64,000 nucleotides of DNA from CAVWCQ01 sp963753545. GTDB taxonomy: Bacteria > Chloroflexota > Anaerolineae > Aggregatilineales > Aggregatilineaceae. Shown piece after piece: positions 26,551 to 35,670 of the stretch. The notes under the pieces are model-generated. The model was not told the DNA's origin and made no database searches. It worked only from the letters and a program-made list of their open reading frames with translations. Within the stretch, counting starts at the first letter, position 1. Each line of letters starts with the position of its first letter. The stretch lies in the NCBI GenBank assembly GCA_963753545.1, contig CAVWCQ010000008.1:1612001-1676000 (forward strand), given 5' to 3'. Made by a program: the position numbers and the translations under genes.

Positions 26551-27978
26551 CTATTGTGCCTGGAGTGTATCAGCCTCGGCGCGATCCATCACCACAACCT
26601 TAACTGGCATACCCGCTGTTACGTCAAGTTGGCTGACATGCTCAACAATGGTCGTTTGTGACGGCACAATCGTCAGGAATTCCTCGACGGTGGGCGCGCC
26701 ATAAAAGCGCCTGTCGGCTGTTTCAGAATAGTGCATCGGGATCATCGTGCGGGCGTGAATCTGATCCATGAAGGGGAAGATTTCTTCCAGGGGGATCGCA
26801 AGCATCGGAACCAGCACCACGTCGGCATCCTGGATCGCGGCGAGGGTTTCCGGGTCCAGTTTCGACACGTCTGGCGCGCCGAGATGGACGATCTTGACAT
26901 CGCCAATCTGGAAGACAAAGAGTTGCACATTGCCGCCACCACCGCCGCCATGCGGGGCCAGATAGCCTGTGATCTGCACCATGCCGATCTGCTGCGGCTC
27001 CACATCTCGGATGATCAGCGGATCGCCGCCCACGACCATGAAGAAATTATGATCGGGGTGACCGTGGCTGATGGTGACGATATCCGCTTCTGTTTCGCTG
27101 GGGAACGAATAGGGCGCGCCGCTGAACGGGTCGGTGATGATCCGCGTGCCGTCGGGCGCAGTGATCAGAACACTGGAAATGCCAAGATACTGGATCGTCG
27201 TGGCGGAATCGGCTGGCGCTGCTTCTTCGGCAGGGGCGGCGAGCGCGTCGGCGTCGGCGCGCGTCATCGTCACGACTTGATCAGGCATGCCCGTCGTCAC
27301 ATCCAGCGCTGCCACATCGGGCACAACGGTCAGATCAGCCGGGACAACGGCAAGAAATTCCTCCAGGGTAGGAGCGCCGTAGAAGCGCGCGTTGGCTTCT
27401 TCCGAGTAGTGCATCGGGATCATCGTGCGGGCGTGAATCTGATCCAGGAACGGGAAGGCTTCTTCCAGGCTGATCGAGAGCGTCGGCACAAATACCACGT
27501 CGGCATCCTGAATCGCCGTGATCACGTCCGGCGTTAACGCTGCCACGTCCGGCGCGCCGAGGTGGACGATCTTCATATCGCCAATCTGGAAGACATAAAT
27601 ATTCACATTCCCGCTGTATGCGCCGCCATGCTGAGACGGGTAGCCCGTGATCTGCACCATCCCAACCTGCTGCGGTTCCAGGTCGCGGATAATCAGCGGC
27701 GTGCCCCCGACTGCCTGCACGTTTTTGTGATCCGGATGGTTGTGGCTGACCGTGACGACATCCGCTTCTGTCCCTCTGGGGAAGGGGTAGGGCGCGCCGC
27801 TGAACGGGTCGGTGATGATTTGCGTGCCGTCGGGTGCGGTGATCAGAAAGCTGGCAAGCCCCAGGTATTGAATGCGGACAGGCTGATCGGAGTCGGCCTG
27901 GACTGGACGGCTGTGGGGGGCGCAGAGCAGCATGCTGGATAAAAGCAGGATCACAAAAAGGGTACGGTGCAGTTTCAT
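26551..27978 (-). CDS. Secreted tandem metallo-beta-lactamase-fold protein
   Basis: 475-residue exported protein: signal peptide (LFVILLLSSMLLCAPHSRPVQA) and two UlaG-like MBL domains joined by an Ala/Glu/Pro linker (about 247-259). Domain 1 has HNHPDH at 79-84 and domain 2 HGHPDH at 305-310; each repeats IQYLG, LITAPDG, DPFSGAPY, MKIVHLGAPDV or VKIVHLGAPDV, and TMIPMHYSE. The halves are strongly alike in DNA as well, indicating a fairly recent internal duplication. Both metal sites look intact, so both domains may be active hydrolases; substrate unknown. ATG 27978 follows AGGAGA. The divergent HxlR regulator gene shares its upstream region. Confidence 0.88.
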   Translation of the reverse strand: MKLHRTLFVILLLSSMLLCAPHSRPVQADSDQPVRIQYLGLASFLITAPDGTQIITDPFSGAPYPFPRGTEADVVTVSHNHPDHKNVQAVGGTPLIIRDLEPQQVGMVQITGYPSQHGGAYSGNVNIYVFQIGDMKIVHLGAPDVAALTPDVITAIQDADVVFVPTLSISLEEAFPFLDQIHARTMIPMHYSEEANARFYGAPTLEEFLAVVPADLTVVPDVAALDVTTGMPDQVVTMTRADADALAAPAEEAAPADSATTIQYLGISSVLITAPDGTRIITDPFSGAPYSFPSETEADIVTISHGHPDHNFFMVVGGDPLIIRDVEPQQIGMVQITGYLAPHGGGGGGNVQLFVFQIGDVKIVHLGAPDVSKLDPETLAAIQDADVVLVPMLAIPLEEIFPFMDQIHARTMIPMHYSETADRRFYGAPTVEEFLTIVPSQTTIVEHVSQLDVTAGMPVKVVVMDRAEADTLQAQ

Positions 27979-28080
27979 GGGAAGTCTCCTAGACAAAAAT
28001 GAGGACTTCTATCGTAAATGATCTACAGAAGCGCCAAAAGAGCGCACTTTTCCGTGATATACTCACCAAAAGGATAGTGC

Positions 28081-28494
28081 GTGTATCCCCTGACAGAAAG
28101 CGTAACCCCAATGCTGCCCGAAGTGTTTGTACGTACCTGCAAGACCCGGCAAACCCTGGAACTGATCGCCAGCAAATGGACCGTTTTGATCATCGTCGCC
28201 CTGAGCTGCTGCCCCTTGCGCTACGGCCAGATCAAGCGGATTGTCGAGGGGATCAGCCACAAGATGCTGGCTCAGACGCTGCGGCAGCTAGAGAACGATG
28301 GACTCGTCTCGCGCACGGTTTACCCCCTGTCTCCCCCGCAGGTTGAATATGCTCTCACGCCGCTGGGGCTGAGTCTCTCTCAGGCAATGGACTCGCTTTG
28401 CATCTGGGGCCAGCAGCATTACCACGAGGTCGAAGCGGCCCGCGCCTCGCAACTGGACGATCTGGAAGAAGCCGAGGAATGGCTGGTCGGGTAG
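28081..28494 (+). CDS. HxlR-family transcriptional regulator
   Basis: 137-residue winged-helix regulator of the HxlR type. The pattern CKTRQTLELIASKWTVLIIVAL, LRYGQIKRIVEGISHKMLAQTLRQLENDGLVSRTVYPLSPPQVEYALTPLG is complete, including the N-terminal cysteine that senses oxidants or electrophiles in relatives. GTG 28081 follows AAGGAT; an ATG at 28111 is possible. It is divergent from the tandem-MBL gene with about 100 bases between them, so that gene is the obvious candidate target. Confidence 0.88.
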   Translation: MYPLTESVTPMLPEVFVRTCKTRQTLELIASKWTVLIIVALSCCPLRYGQIKRIVEGISHKMLAQTLRQLENDGLVSRTVYPLSPPQVEYALTPLGLSLSQAMDSLCIWGQQHYHEVEAARASQLDDLEEAEEWLVG

Positions 28495-28517
28495 GATATT
28501 CTCAAAATCAAGCGCGT

Positions 28518-28626
28518 CGTTCGTTATTGCGCCCCGGGTTCAAAACCTGGACCTTTAAGCCCATTAGCGGGGCTGGGAGTCCCTTCAGTGGACTTTCTTT
28601 CTCTTTCCTAGCCAGCAGGTTTTAAC
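28518..28626. repeat. AAAGTCC hairpin repeat, copy 1
   Basis: Member of a three-copy family, here reversed. It contains GAGTCCCTTCAGTGGACTTT (reverse of AAAGTCCACTGAAGGGACTC) and CCGGGTTCAAAACCTGG. Other copies are at about 36971-37052 and 46339-46405. It fills the gap between two converging genes and may act as a terminator. Confidence 0.55.
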
Positions 28627-28653
28627 CTCTGGCGGCGACTGGCGCGATGTTTC

Positions 28654-31600
28654 TCATTTTCCGATCAATCCTCGAATCATCCCATCCAGTGCAGTCGCCT
28701 GCTCGTCCAGGCCCAGCCCAACGAATACAGCGCGGGTGAAGGTCGCCTGATCGAGCGTGTTGCGCCGGAACGTGCGATCCGCGCGCCGGGCATGCCGTGC
28801 CCGAATCTCGTGGACGTTCACCAGAAAACGCGCCGCCTGGAGCATCCGTTTGCCATCGTTTTGAGCCGCCGCGACATCCAGTGCCTGGTGCAGTGCGGCC
28901 TGTGCCTCGACGGAATTACCCTGCGCCATGTAAATCTGCCCCAATGCAATCGCTGCTCCGGCCAGTTCCGGCTGGATGCGGGCGCGTTCCAACAGGCGGA
29001 CGGCGCGCCGGGCGTTTTCGGCAGCCTCGGCTAATTTGCGGTTGCTGGCCTGCACGCGAGCCAGATCCAGGTAGGCTTTGGCAAGCGGCGTGGGATCGAC
29101 AGCGGGCAGCAGATCGGCCAGCGCCTCGTAAATCAACCCTTCCGCCAGAACCATATCGCTCAGACTGCCGCCAGCGCTCAATGCGCGTGACGCCAATACC
29201 TTGCCCAGCCCTGTGCGCAGTTCTCCGGCTACGGTGTGCTGCCGGAGCAAATCCGCCGTAGCCAGCGCCCGCCTCAGCACGTCTTCCGCCCGGTCAATCT
29301 GCTGCAACCGGGCCAATGTGTCGCCCAGGTCACGCCCGACTTCCGCCGCCAGATCGGCCCGCCGCGCCGCCGCATAACCGGACAGTGCCGTCTCGAAACG
29401 CGGTACAGCATCCGCCAGCCGCCCATCCGCAACCAGCGCCCGGCCTGCATCGTGCGCCAGCCGTGCCACCAGTAACGGATCAGGGGAGGGCACGGCAGCG
29501 AGCGCACTGGCTACCCCGGCCATCGTATCGGCGCTGGCGCTGACCTGTCCATTTTGGGCCAGCAGCCGCCCATAGGCGCGCGCCGCATCGACCAGCGTGC
29601 CCACGTCGGTAGGTTTGATGGTTCGCGCCACTTGCAGCGTATAGCCTGCTTCGGTGCGTTTGTCGGGGATCGTCGCCAGCGTCTCGCCAACGGCCACTTG
29701 CAGCCGGGCGAGGTCGCGGCCTTCGGGCAGCAGTTCGCGCAGCGCCTCCGTGTATCCCAGAAATTCGTCTGCCAATCCTGCCATGCGGAAGGTCGGAGCC
29801 GCCGCAGCCAATACCCGCGCCACCAACCCGCGATCAAGGGTGCTCTCCGGCCCCAACTGCCGCCGCACGACGGATCGCACGTTGTTCAGCCACGCCATTT
29901 CATCGCGGCTGAGCAAGCGCGGCTCATCGGCGGGAAGGGCCGTGCGCTGCAACGCACCCAATATCACCACGTCCGTCTGGCTGCTGTCCACCGCGCTCAA
30001 CGGGCGTCGCTGGCGGACCAGGGCGCTGACGGCAGGCGGCACCTCGTACAGCGTGCCGTCACGATGCAGCAGTCCGGCCCGCTGAAGGTGGTCCAGGTAG
30101 CTCGCCGTTTGATCGCCGCACAGCGCCTTGGCCATCAACGCGGAAAAAGCGTCGGAAAGCGCCTGGCTGCGAGTCAGCAGGCTGATCGGCCCGTCGGCTT
30201 GCATCAGCAGCGGCTGCACCCGCCGCGCCAGAAAGGTGCTGATGGGATCCGCCGTGCCCATCTTCAGGGCAGATAAATCTTGCAGGGCGGCGTTTATGCC
30301 TTCCGCCTCAACCAGATCGACCCCTCGCGCGACCAGCCAGGGCAGGTTGAGTGTTCCCTCTAAAAAATCGTCAATCGTATCGACATCCAGCAACTCGACG
30401 CCGCGTTCGACAGCTAGTTTCATCGCCAGTGTGCGCGCCGATTTGTACGAGAACGGTTCGACCAGATAGGCGCGGCTGTTCTCGATCCGGCGCAGCGGCT
30501 CAAGCAGCGTTCGCGACGTGATCAGAAACTGGCCCCCGGCATGGGGATCAAGCTGGCTGATCCAGGCCGTGAGCGACTCCAGTTCGGCAGGTGCCATCAT
30601 GTCAATCTGGTCGATGATCACCAGGGCACGCCGCGCCGCGATCTCCGCCAGCACGAACTCGGAATCCGGCGGCAGATCGACCAGTCGTGCAGCCGCGGCG
30701 AAAACTTCGCGGGTTGTGGTCTGCGCGACAGCCCGGTACCACAGCGTTCCGCCGGGGAAATGCCAGCTAAACCGTTCGGCTATCTGGGCCGCCAGCCAGC
30801 TTTTGCCCGTGCCCGCTGCACTGTGAATGAGGGTGGCGCTGTGATCGGGCAGGGGGAAGTCTTTTGCCAGCAGCGAGAGCATCTCCCGCCTGCCCACAAA
30901 TCCGCTGTGCTGCGGGACCGCCATCTGGCGCGGCAGGCCGTTGTCGATCAAGGGGCGGGGGGCGCGTTGGCTCACCGGGGGCAGGGGCAGTCCGATATCG
31001 TCCCGATCACCACGCACCACCAGTTCAAAGCGCTCCGCCAGCCCTGGCTCTAATGTTTCCAACGCGGCGCGGAACGCTCCCCGGTAGGATGTCCCGGCGC
31101 TGATCAGAGCGTAGAAGTGCGACCAGAAGGCCAGATTATTTTTCTCATTGACCCGGCGGCGGGTTCCGATCACGGCGTCAACTGCCGCGCCGTCGATCAC
31201 CATCTGCCCCATGCGCCGGCTGAAACAGCCGTCCATCACGACCAGCCGCGGGCCGCTTAAGAACAGCGGGCCGTTGTTTTTGAGCAACTCGCTGTTTTTG
31301 AACAGGTTGGTGATATGTTCGGCAACCGCGTAGAATTCGTGGCCGTTCTCGTCTTCCAGGTAGAGCATGTCGCGCTCGCCATGACTGGCAAAGTGGATCA
31401 CCTGGAACGCATCCGGCCCGCCCCTGTGCAGACACTCCGCCAGGTGGGCGGAGGTCGGCGGCACAAGTCGCACGACTGCCAGCGGCGCGCTGCCTTCTGC
31501 CCGCTGCATACCAGCCAGCATTTCCAGCAGAAAGTGCCACTCACTGCCTGGATCGAGGGGATTCAGGGGATCCCCTTCGCCGCCCAGCCCGGCATAAGGG

Positions 31601-31710
31601 GCCGCGATAACCGCCAGTACAGGAATATAACGCCGCAAGGGGGCCATAGCGGGATCGGCAATCAGGCCGCGCCCGCTGGCATCGGTATAGTCGGTTAGTT
31701 TTTCGCTCAT
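28654..31710 (-). CDS. CHAT protease-STAND NTPase-TPR protein (NLR-like)
   Basis: 1018-residue protein, uninterrupted. Residues about 30-235 are a CHAT caspase-like protease with the dyad His110 (IHFASHGERD) and Cys162 (VVMDGCFSR). A STAND/NB-ARC-type NTPase starts at FVGRREMLSLL (271), with Walker A SAAGTGKS (297-304), Walker B ALVIIDQID (362-370) and sensor FLITSR (395-400), then winged-helix-like sequence. Residues about 650-985 are helical TPR-like repeats. Protease, switch NTPase and ligand-sensing repeats in this order match bacterial NLR-like effectors that cleave a target on stress or phage attack. ATG 31710 (MSEKLTDYTD) is preferred to an upstream ATG at 31776. No gasdermin or other obvious substrate gene is adjacent. 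Confidence 0.88.
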   Translation of the reverse strand: MSEKLTDYTDASGRGLIADPAMAPLRRYIPVLAVIAAPYAGLGGEGDPLNPLDPGSEWHFLLEMLAGMQRAEGSAPLAVVRLVPPTSAHLAECLHRGGPDAFQVIHFASHGERDMLYLEDENGHEFYAVAEHITNLFKNSELLKNNGPLFLSGPRLVVMDGCFSRRMGQMVIDGAAVDAVIGTRRRVNEKNNLAFWSHFYALISAGTSYRGAFRAALETLEPGLAERFELVVRGDRDDIGLPLPPVSQRAPRPLIDNGLPRQMAVPQHSGFVGRREMLSLLAKDFPLPDHSATLIHSAAGTGKSWLAAQIAERFSWHFPGGTLWYRAVAQTTTREVFAAAARLVDLPPDSEFVLAEIAARRALVIIDQIDMMAPAELESLTAWISQLDPHAGGQFLITSRTLLEPLRRIENSRAYLVEPFSYKSARTLAMKLAVERGVELLDVDTIDDFLEGTLNLPWLVARGVDLVEAEGINAALQDLSALKMGTADPISTFLARRVQPLLMQADGPISLLTRSQALSDAFSALMAKALCGDQTASYLDHLQRAGLLHRDGTLYEVPPAVSALVRQRRPLSAVDSSQTDVVILGALQRTALPADEPRLLSRDEMAWLNNVRSVVRRQLGPESTLDRGLVARVLAAAAPTFRMAGLADEFLGYTEALRELLPEGRDLARLQVAVGETLATIPDKRTEAGYTLQVARTIKPTDVGTLVDAARAYGRLLAQNGQVSASADTMAGVASALAAVPSPDPLLVARLAHDAGRALVADGRLADAVPRFETALSGYAAARRADLAAEVGRDLGDTLARLQQIDRAEDVLRRALATADLLRQHTVAGELRTGLGKVLASRALSAGGSLSDMVLAEGLIYEALADLLPAVDPTPLAKAYLDLARVQASNRKLAEAAENARRAVRLLERARIQPELAGAAIALGQIYMAQGNSVEAQAALHQALDVAAAQNDGKRMLQAARFLVNVHEIRARHARRADRTFRRNTLDQATFTRAVFVGLGLDEQATALDGMIRGLIGK

Positions 31711-31941
31711 AATCCGCCGAGTATAGTACAAACGAGTAAAAAGCGACAGACGGCCCGATTTGGCAGTTGGGGCCATTCGTGCCTACGATTTACGGTAGTT
31801 AACCTAAGGAAAGCGCATACTTTTTCAACGAGAGTTCAGCCTATCTACAGGGTAAATGAACGCTTAAATTTTATTGGGAACAACCTGGGACGGGGTGGAA
31901 TTGGAGGCTGTTAGGGTCCGGTTGAGAGTGAGGTTGAACCC

Positions 31942-32751
31942 ATGGAAGCGGTTAAGACTCGTGAATCGAATGTCGTTCGCACGCAATATGCCGAGGAATT
32001 TGATCGGAATGGTTATGTGGTCGTGCGCGGGTTGCTGACCCCCAGCGAAGCGGCCCATTATAAGAAAACTCTTCAGTTATTATCCGGCCTGAGCGACGCG
32101 GATTATCCCAGGGTCTGGCCCAAACCAGGCATCGTGAATGATTATCCGGAACTGTGGCCGATCATCGTTCACAGCCGCCTGCTGAACATCACTCGCAGCA
32201 TCCTCGGCCCCGATATCTGCTATCTCCATCACTCCGATATTCATGTGTTCAACAACCGCACTGTGTGGCACCGTGACAACGTCAACCGCAAGTATGGCGA
32301 GGGGCCAGACTGGGACGAATCGAAGGAGAAGTATAGCGTTCTGCGGGCGGGTATCTACTTGCAGCCTTACGCGACCAGCCATTCCGCGCTCGGCTTGATC
32401 CCCGGCAGCCATCGCGGCGAACCGCGCTTTTACAAGGCCGAGATTTCCATCAGGAATAAGATCGCTAAATGGGTGGGCAAAGAGCGGCTGTCCCCCAACT
32501 TAATGAGCACCAAAGTGGATTGGGTCAAGACGGAACCCGGTGACGCCGTGCTGTTTGATGCGCGTATTTTGCATTCGCCGTCCGAAATCAGCGGCCCAAA
32601 GTATTCCATTTATGTCTCGTACGGGCCAGACAACATGCACTCGCGCAACCACATGGATTATTACATGAAGAAGCGCTCCGATCTGGAATACAGGCCAATG
32701 CCCGTTGAACTGCGCGAACTGCTCGCCCAGAACGGCCTCCTCTGCGAATAG
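31942..32751 (+). CDS. Phytanoyl-CoA dioxygenase (PhyH) family protein
   Basis: 269-residue Fe(II)/2-oxoglutarate dioxygenase-like protein. The start FDRNGYVVVRGLLTPSEAAH is typical of PhyH proteins, the iron ligands His and Asp lie in TVWHRDN, the distal His in DARILHSPSEI, and an Arg-type 2-oxoglutarate position is less clear (SIYVSYG). Some PhyH proteins act on small metabolites rather than lipids; the substrate is not predictable. It is divergent from the CHAT-STAND gene, with 231 bases between the starts. Confidence 0.82.
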   Translation: MEAVKTRESNVVRTQYAEEFDRNGYVVVRGLLTPSEAAHYKKTLQLLSGLSDADYPRVWPKPGIVNDYPELWPIIVHSRLLNITRSILGPDICYLHHSDIHVFNNRTVWHRDNVNRKYGEGPDWDESKEKYSVLRAGIYLQPYATSHSALGLIPGSHRGEPRFYKAEISIRNKIAKWVGKERLSPNLMSTKVDWVKTEPGDAVLFDARILHSPSEISGPKYSIYVSYGPDNMHSRNHMDYYMKKRSDLEYRPMPVELRELLAQNGLLCE

Positions 32752-32774
32752 GTTGCTGTTGGGGGCTGTCTGAA

Positions 32775-33410
32775 TTAGACGGCCCCAGGCACGTGCCCGG
32801 CACGCGGCAAACGGCATAACGGGCCAGGATGTTGCCCGAACCTTCCCACGTGCGTGACTCAATCAGCTTCAGCATCACGGCGGGACGGCTCACGAACAGC
32901 GGTGTGCCCTCTCCTGCGATCACCGGGAAGATCGTGAGGTGCAGTTCATCGACCAGATCATGAACCAGCAGATCATTCCACAGCGTGCGGCCCCCAAAAA
33001 TAAGGATATCCCTGCCGGGTTGGTTCTTCAGTTCAGCGAGCTTTTCGTGAGCTTCCGCCAGCCGGAAGATGCGCGTATTGGTCCAGGGTGCTAAATCCTC
33101 GTCGGTGAGCTTATCCGAAACAACGGCTTTCTCGATTTCACCCATAAGCTGGGCGATCTCATGCCGCACAGCCGTGGCTTCGGGATTATGCGCCACACCT
33201 GTCCAATAATCCTTGTTGCTCAAAAAAGAAGCACTGCCGCCAAAGAGCAGGATATCGGCGGCACGCAGCCGTTCTGCGTTGTAATGATCGAAGTTCTGGT
33301 CGCCGTCGTAGTCATTGTGGAAGTATTCAAAGATGGCATCCAGAACTCTTATCTTTTCCCTCATAATATCCATCCAACGTCATCAGATTGCTGACAATGA
33401 GTTTGCGCAC
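32775..33410 (-). CDS. Dihydrofolate reductase-family (RibD C-terminal-like) protein (frameshifted)
   Basis: About 205 codons. GTG 33410 behind AGGAG gives RKLIVSNLMTLDGYYEGKDK, then one frame change near 33350 leads into LDAIFEYFHNDYDGDQNFDHYN. The core (ADILLFGGSASF, VVSDKL, DILIFGGRTLWNDLL, ELHLTIFPVIAGEGTPLF) is typical of DHFR-like NADPH reductases of the YyaP/RibD_C type, which are not true folate enzymes. In the present frame it stays open to 32588, across the end of the PhyH gene. The conserved part ends near 32804 and a TAA at 32775 in a neighbouring frame is the more likely stop. Confidence 0.72.
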
Positions 33411-33520
33411 GGGTTCGCTCCTTTGAGAGATAGAGATGAGGACTTATATGATTTTAGAACATTTGTACCACCGGCAGCCAATGGACGGGCCTTATTTCGA
33501 AGACCTTTTTCTTCAAAATA

Positions 33521-34003
33521 GTACTTAAGGTTCAACTTTAAGGGAGTATTTTAGAGCACCTACCTGTGCTATCATGGAGATATAAACCGCTTTTGCCCCT
33601 TTTATGCGATCCTTGGTTCGCAGCACCCCCTCGCCAGCTAGGCATGCGAAGCATGCACCTGGAGAGGGGAAGCTGAGCGCGGCTTTTTGCGCTCAGCCGG
33701 GGTGAGGTAGTCGCCCGCAGCCCACAACGCTCATTTCTTTGGATTTTTGGCGGCTGTCTAAATCTCACGAATAGACCAGCGCCAGGGTAGTGATCAACTA
33801 TTTTTGAGGCCCCTCTAACCATGAATGTTAGAAAATGGTTGGTGATACCCCTCAAAAAACGGTTTTCGGCGGATCGCCACGAGAAGAAACGATCAACTAG
33901 TCTTGTTTCTTCCCGTAGCCAACCACCGGAAAAGGGGTCAAAATTCAACAAAAACCGCCCTAAAGTGATCAAAATGGGGCATAAATGATCATTTTGCCCC
34001 ATT
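33521..34003 (+). repeat. Large dispersed repeat, copy A (inverted relative to copy B)
   Basis: Nearly 480 bases without a gene. In order it has GTACTTAAGGTTCAACTTTA, GGGAGTATTTTAG, a TCGCC...GGCGAG-type and GCTGAGCGCGG/GCGCTCAGC hairpin with GGGGTGAGGT, GTTAGAAAATGGTTGG, CCCCTCAAAAAA, GCGGATCGCCACGAGAAGAA, GATCAACTAG, TTTCTTC and a TCAAAAT-rich end. The same blocks occur in the same order on the minus strand at about 52550-52911. Several hairpins (GAGAAGAAAC with GTTTCTTC) are internal. No protein is encoded. Confidence 0.65.
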
Positions 34004-34028
34004 TAGTTGCATTTGTAGTCCAGTAGAA

Positions 34029-35609
34029 TTAACGGCGGGGCTTACGTGTCCGGCGCAGCGCGCGAAAGACCGGGCTGAACACCCGTCGCCCGCTGCGCAC
34101 CACCGCGCCCATTCTTTTCGCCAGCGGTTCGGGTTCACGCGGCGGCAGGATCGGGAACGGATCGGCATGGTTCGCCGCCAGCACGCGGTTCGCTGCTTCC
34201 ATACCTGTCACGACGCAGCGTTCCATCCACAGCGCGGGCAAGTCGCACCCGATCCAGTCTCCGCAGGCCAGCACATTCTCCCACGGCGTATCCACCCACA
34301 GGCTGCGTCGGGTGGGGACCAGGAACTGGGTCTGCGTTTTCCCGTTGCGGCGGATTGCGGCGTGGACGAAATGCCCGCGCAGTTCTGGGAAGGCGCGCTG
34401 GATTTCGCTCGTCGCCATCACCGATAATACCTGATCGCTCTGGTCGAGCACGGAGTCCGGCGCGTAAAAATGCACTTCGATGGCGCTGCCGCCCGCCTCG
34501 CCCCATTCTTTGAACTCCGCGTGCAGGCGGTGCAGCCAGAAGAAGTTGTCGATGGCAAAATCCCCGGTGAACATGCCCCCCGGTGCGCCATCCCGCGGCT
34601 GGGCATCGAACCAGATGCGCGCCGTCGAATTGGCGACCACGGGCGGAAAGGTGATGGCGCTGGCAGCCGGAGCCGTATCCGGGCTGTCAAGCAGAATGCG
34701 CTGGGCGGCGTTTGGCTCCACTGCCAGGATGACATGGCGGGCCAGCAGCGACCGTTTGCCGAGCCGGGCATCTTCGACGCGCACCTGCCAGTGATCTCCG
34801 TCCCGTTCCAGGCTGAGCGCGCGCGTCCCACTCATGACCATGCCGCCGCAGTCCTCCACCTTGCGGATCAGCGGCTGGATCAGACAGTCATGCGCATTAG
34901 AAGGTAGATAGTCCAACTGCCACGTATCGCGCCGCAGCAGGGTGTAGAAGCGCATGGCGGCGATGAACGCGCTCAGCGAGATATTTTCCGAGGGCGCGGC
35001 GAGCAGGCTGTGTCCCAGCCCGCGAAACGTCGCCCGCAGGTTGGGTGTCCAAAATCGGAAATAATCGTCCATCACCAGCCCGTCCATCTCGACCTGTTCG
35101 GCAATCGGGTCAAAGCCGACAGTCAGCAGCAGGGAGGTGATGTAGCCGGGGATCGACAGGATATCCAGTGGGTTGAGCGTTCGCCAGAAGCTCCGGTGGA
35201 AAAGGAGCTGCAAATAGTGGAACGGTGCGGGCAGATTGGATCGCCGCACGGCAGTTCCTGCCTCAAAATAGCGAACGTGATTGCCCCAGCGGTTGATCCA
35301 CTCTTCGCCTTCTGAACGGCGTAATTCCAGCGTCAGAAAGCGGTCGATCATCGCGTGCATATTGTCGTAGCCGCCCCACAGCGCGTGCGCGCCGTGTTCA
35401 GATCGAAACGACCATGTTCGCCCGTTGTGCTCAAAGGTGTCATCTGGACCACCGGAGAGTCGTCCTCCGGGCCATTCTGTATCGGCTTCCAGGACCAGCG
35501 GCGGTACATCGTGCGCGGCGATGTGAACAGCAGCGCTCAGGCCAGCCAGCCCCGCGCCGATCACAACCACCGGGAAAATGTCGTCATTGTTTGGGTTTGA
35601 TGTCGTCAA
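34029..35609 (-). CDS. FAD-dependent oxidoreductase, carotenoid desaturase-like
   Basis: 526-residue flavoprotein. The N-terminus has the dinucleotide motif VVVIGAGLAGLSAAVHIAA and then the glutamate segment PLVLEADTEWPGGRLSG (GG-R). The C-terminus carries the FAD-closing motif ENVLACGDWIGCDLPALWMERCVVTGMEAA. This arrangement is shared by carotenoid desaturases (CrtI/CrtU-like), hydroxysqualene dehydroxylase (HpnE) and amine-oxidase-like enzymes. No other carotenoid or hopanoid gene lies near, so the substrate remains open. The Arg-rich tail after residue 495 is an unusual basic extension. The next gene upstream on the same strand is the ADC fusion, 61 bases away, so co-transcription is likely. 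Confidence 0.82.
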   Translation of the reverse strand: MTTSNPNNDDIFPVVVIGAGLAGLSAAVHIAAHDVPPLVLEADTEWPGGRLSGGPDDTFEHNGRTWSFRSEHGAHALWGGYDNMHAMIDRFLTLELRRSEGEEWINRWGNHVRYFEAGTAVRRSNLPAPFHYLQLLFHRSFWRTLNPLDILSIPGYITSLLLTVGFDPIAEQVEMDGLVMDDYFRFWTPNLRATFRGLGHSLLAAPSENISLSAFIAAMRFYTLLRRDTWQLDYLPSNAHDCLIQPLIRKVEDCGGMVMSGTRALSLERDGDHWQVRVEDARLGKRSLLARHVILAVEPNAAQRILLDSPDTAPAASAITFPPVVANSTARIWFDAQPRDGAPGGMFTGDFAIDNFFWLHRLHAEFKEWGEAGGSAIEVHFYAPDSVLDQSDQVLSVMATSEIQRAFPELRGHFVHAAIRRNGKTQTQFLVPTRRSLWVDTPWENVLACGDWIGCDLPALWMERCVVTGMEAANRVLAANHADPFPILPPREPEPLAKRMGAVVRSGRRVFSPVFRALRRTRKPRR

Positions 35610-35619
35610 TAGCTTTTAT

Positions 35620-35665
35620 CTCTCTTGCTTTTCTTTGCGCTCTCCGCGCTGAATGGTCTTTTCTG
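35620..35665. repeat. CTTTGCGCTCTCCGCGCT repeat
   Basis: Degenerate copy of the CACCGCGGAGAGCGC family, in the short gap between the flavoprotein and ADC-fusion genes. Confidence 0.45.
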
Positions 35666-35670
35666 TCTTT

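Noticed and set aside
28530..28550. GGTTCAAAACC segments resembling a tRNA T-loop
   Set aside because: The same segment is in the repeat at 37034-37050 as a simple hairpin. No acceptor, D or anticodon arms surround it.
28081..31710. HxlR regulator as part of the CHAT-STAND unit
   Set aside because: The two genes converge and a repeat with terminator-like hairpins lies between them. The regulator is better placed to control the divergent tandem-MBL gene.
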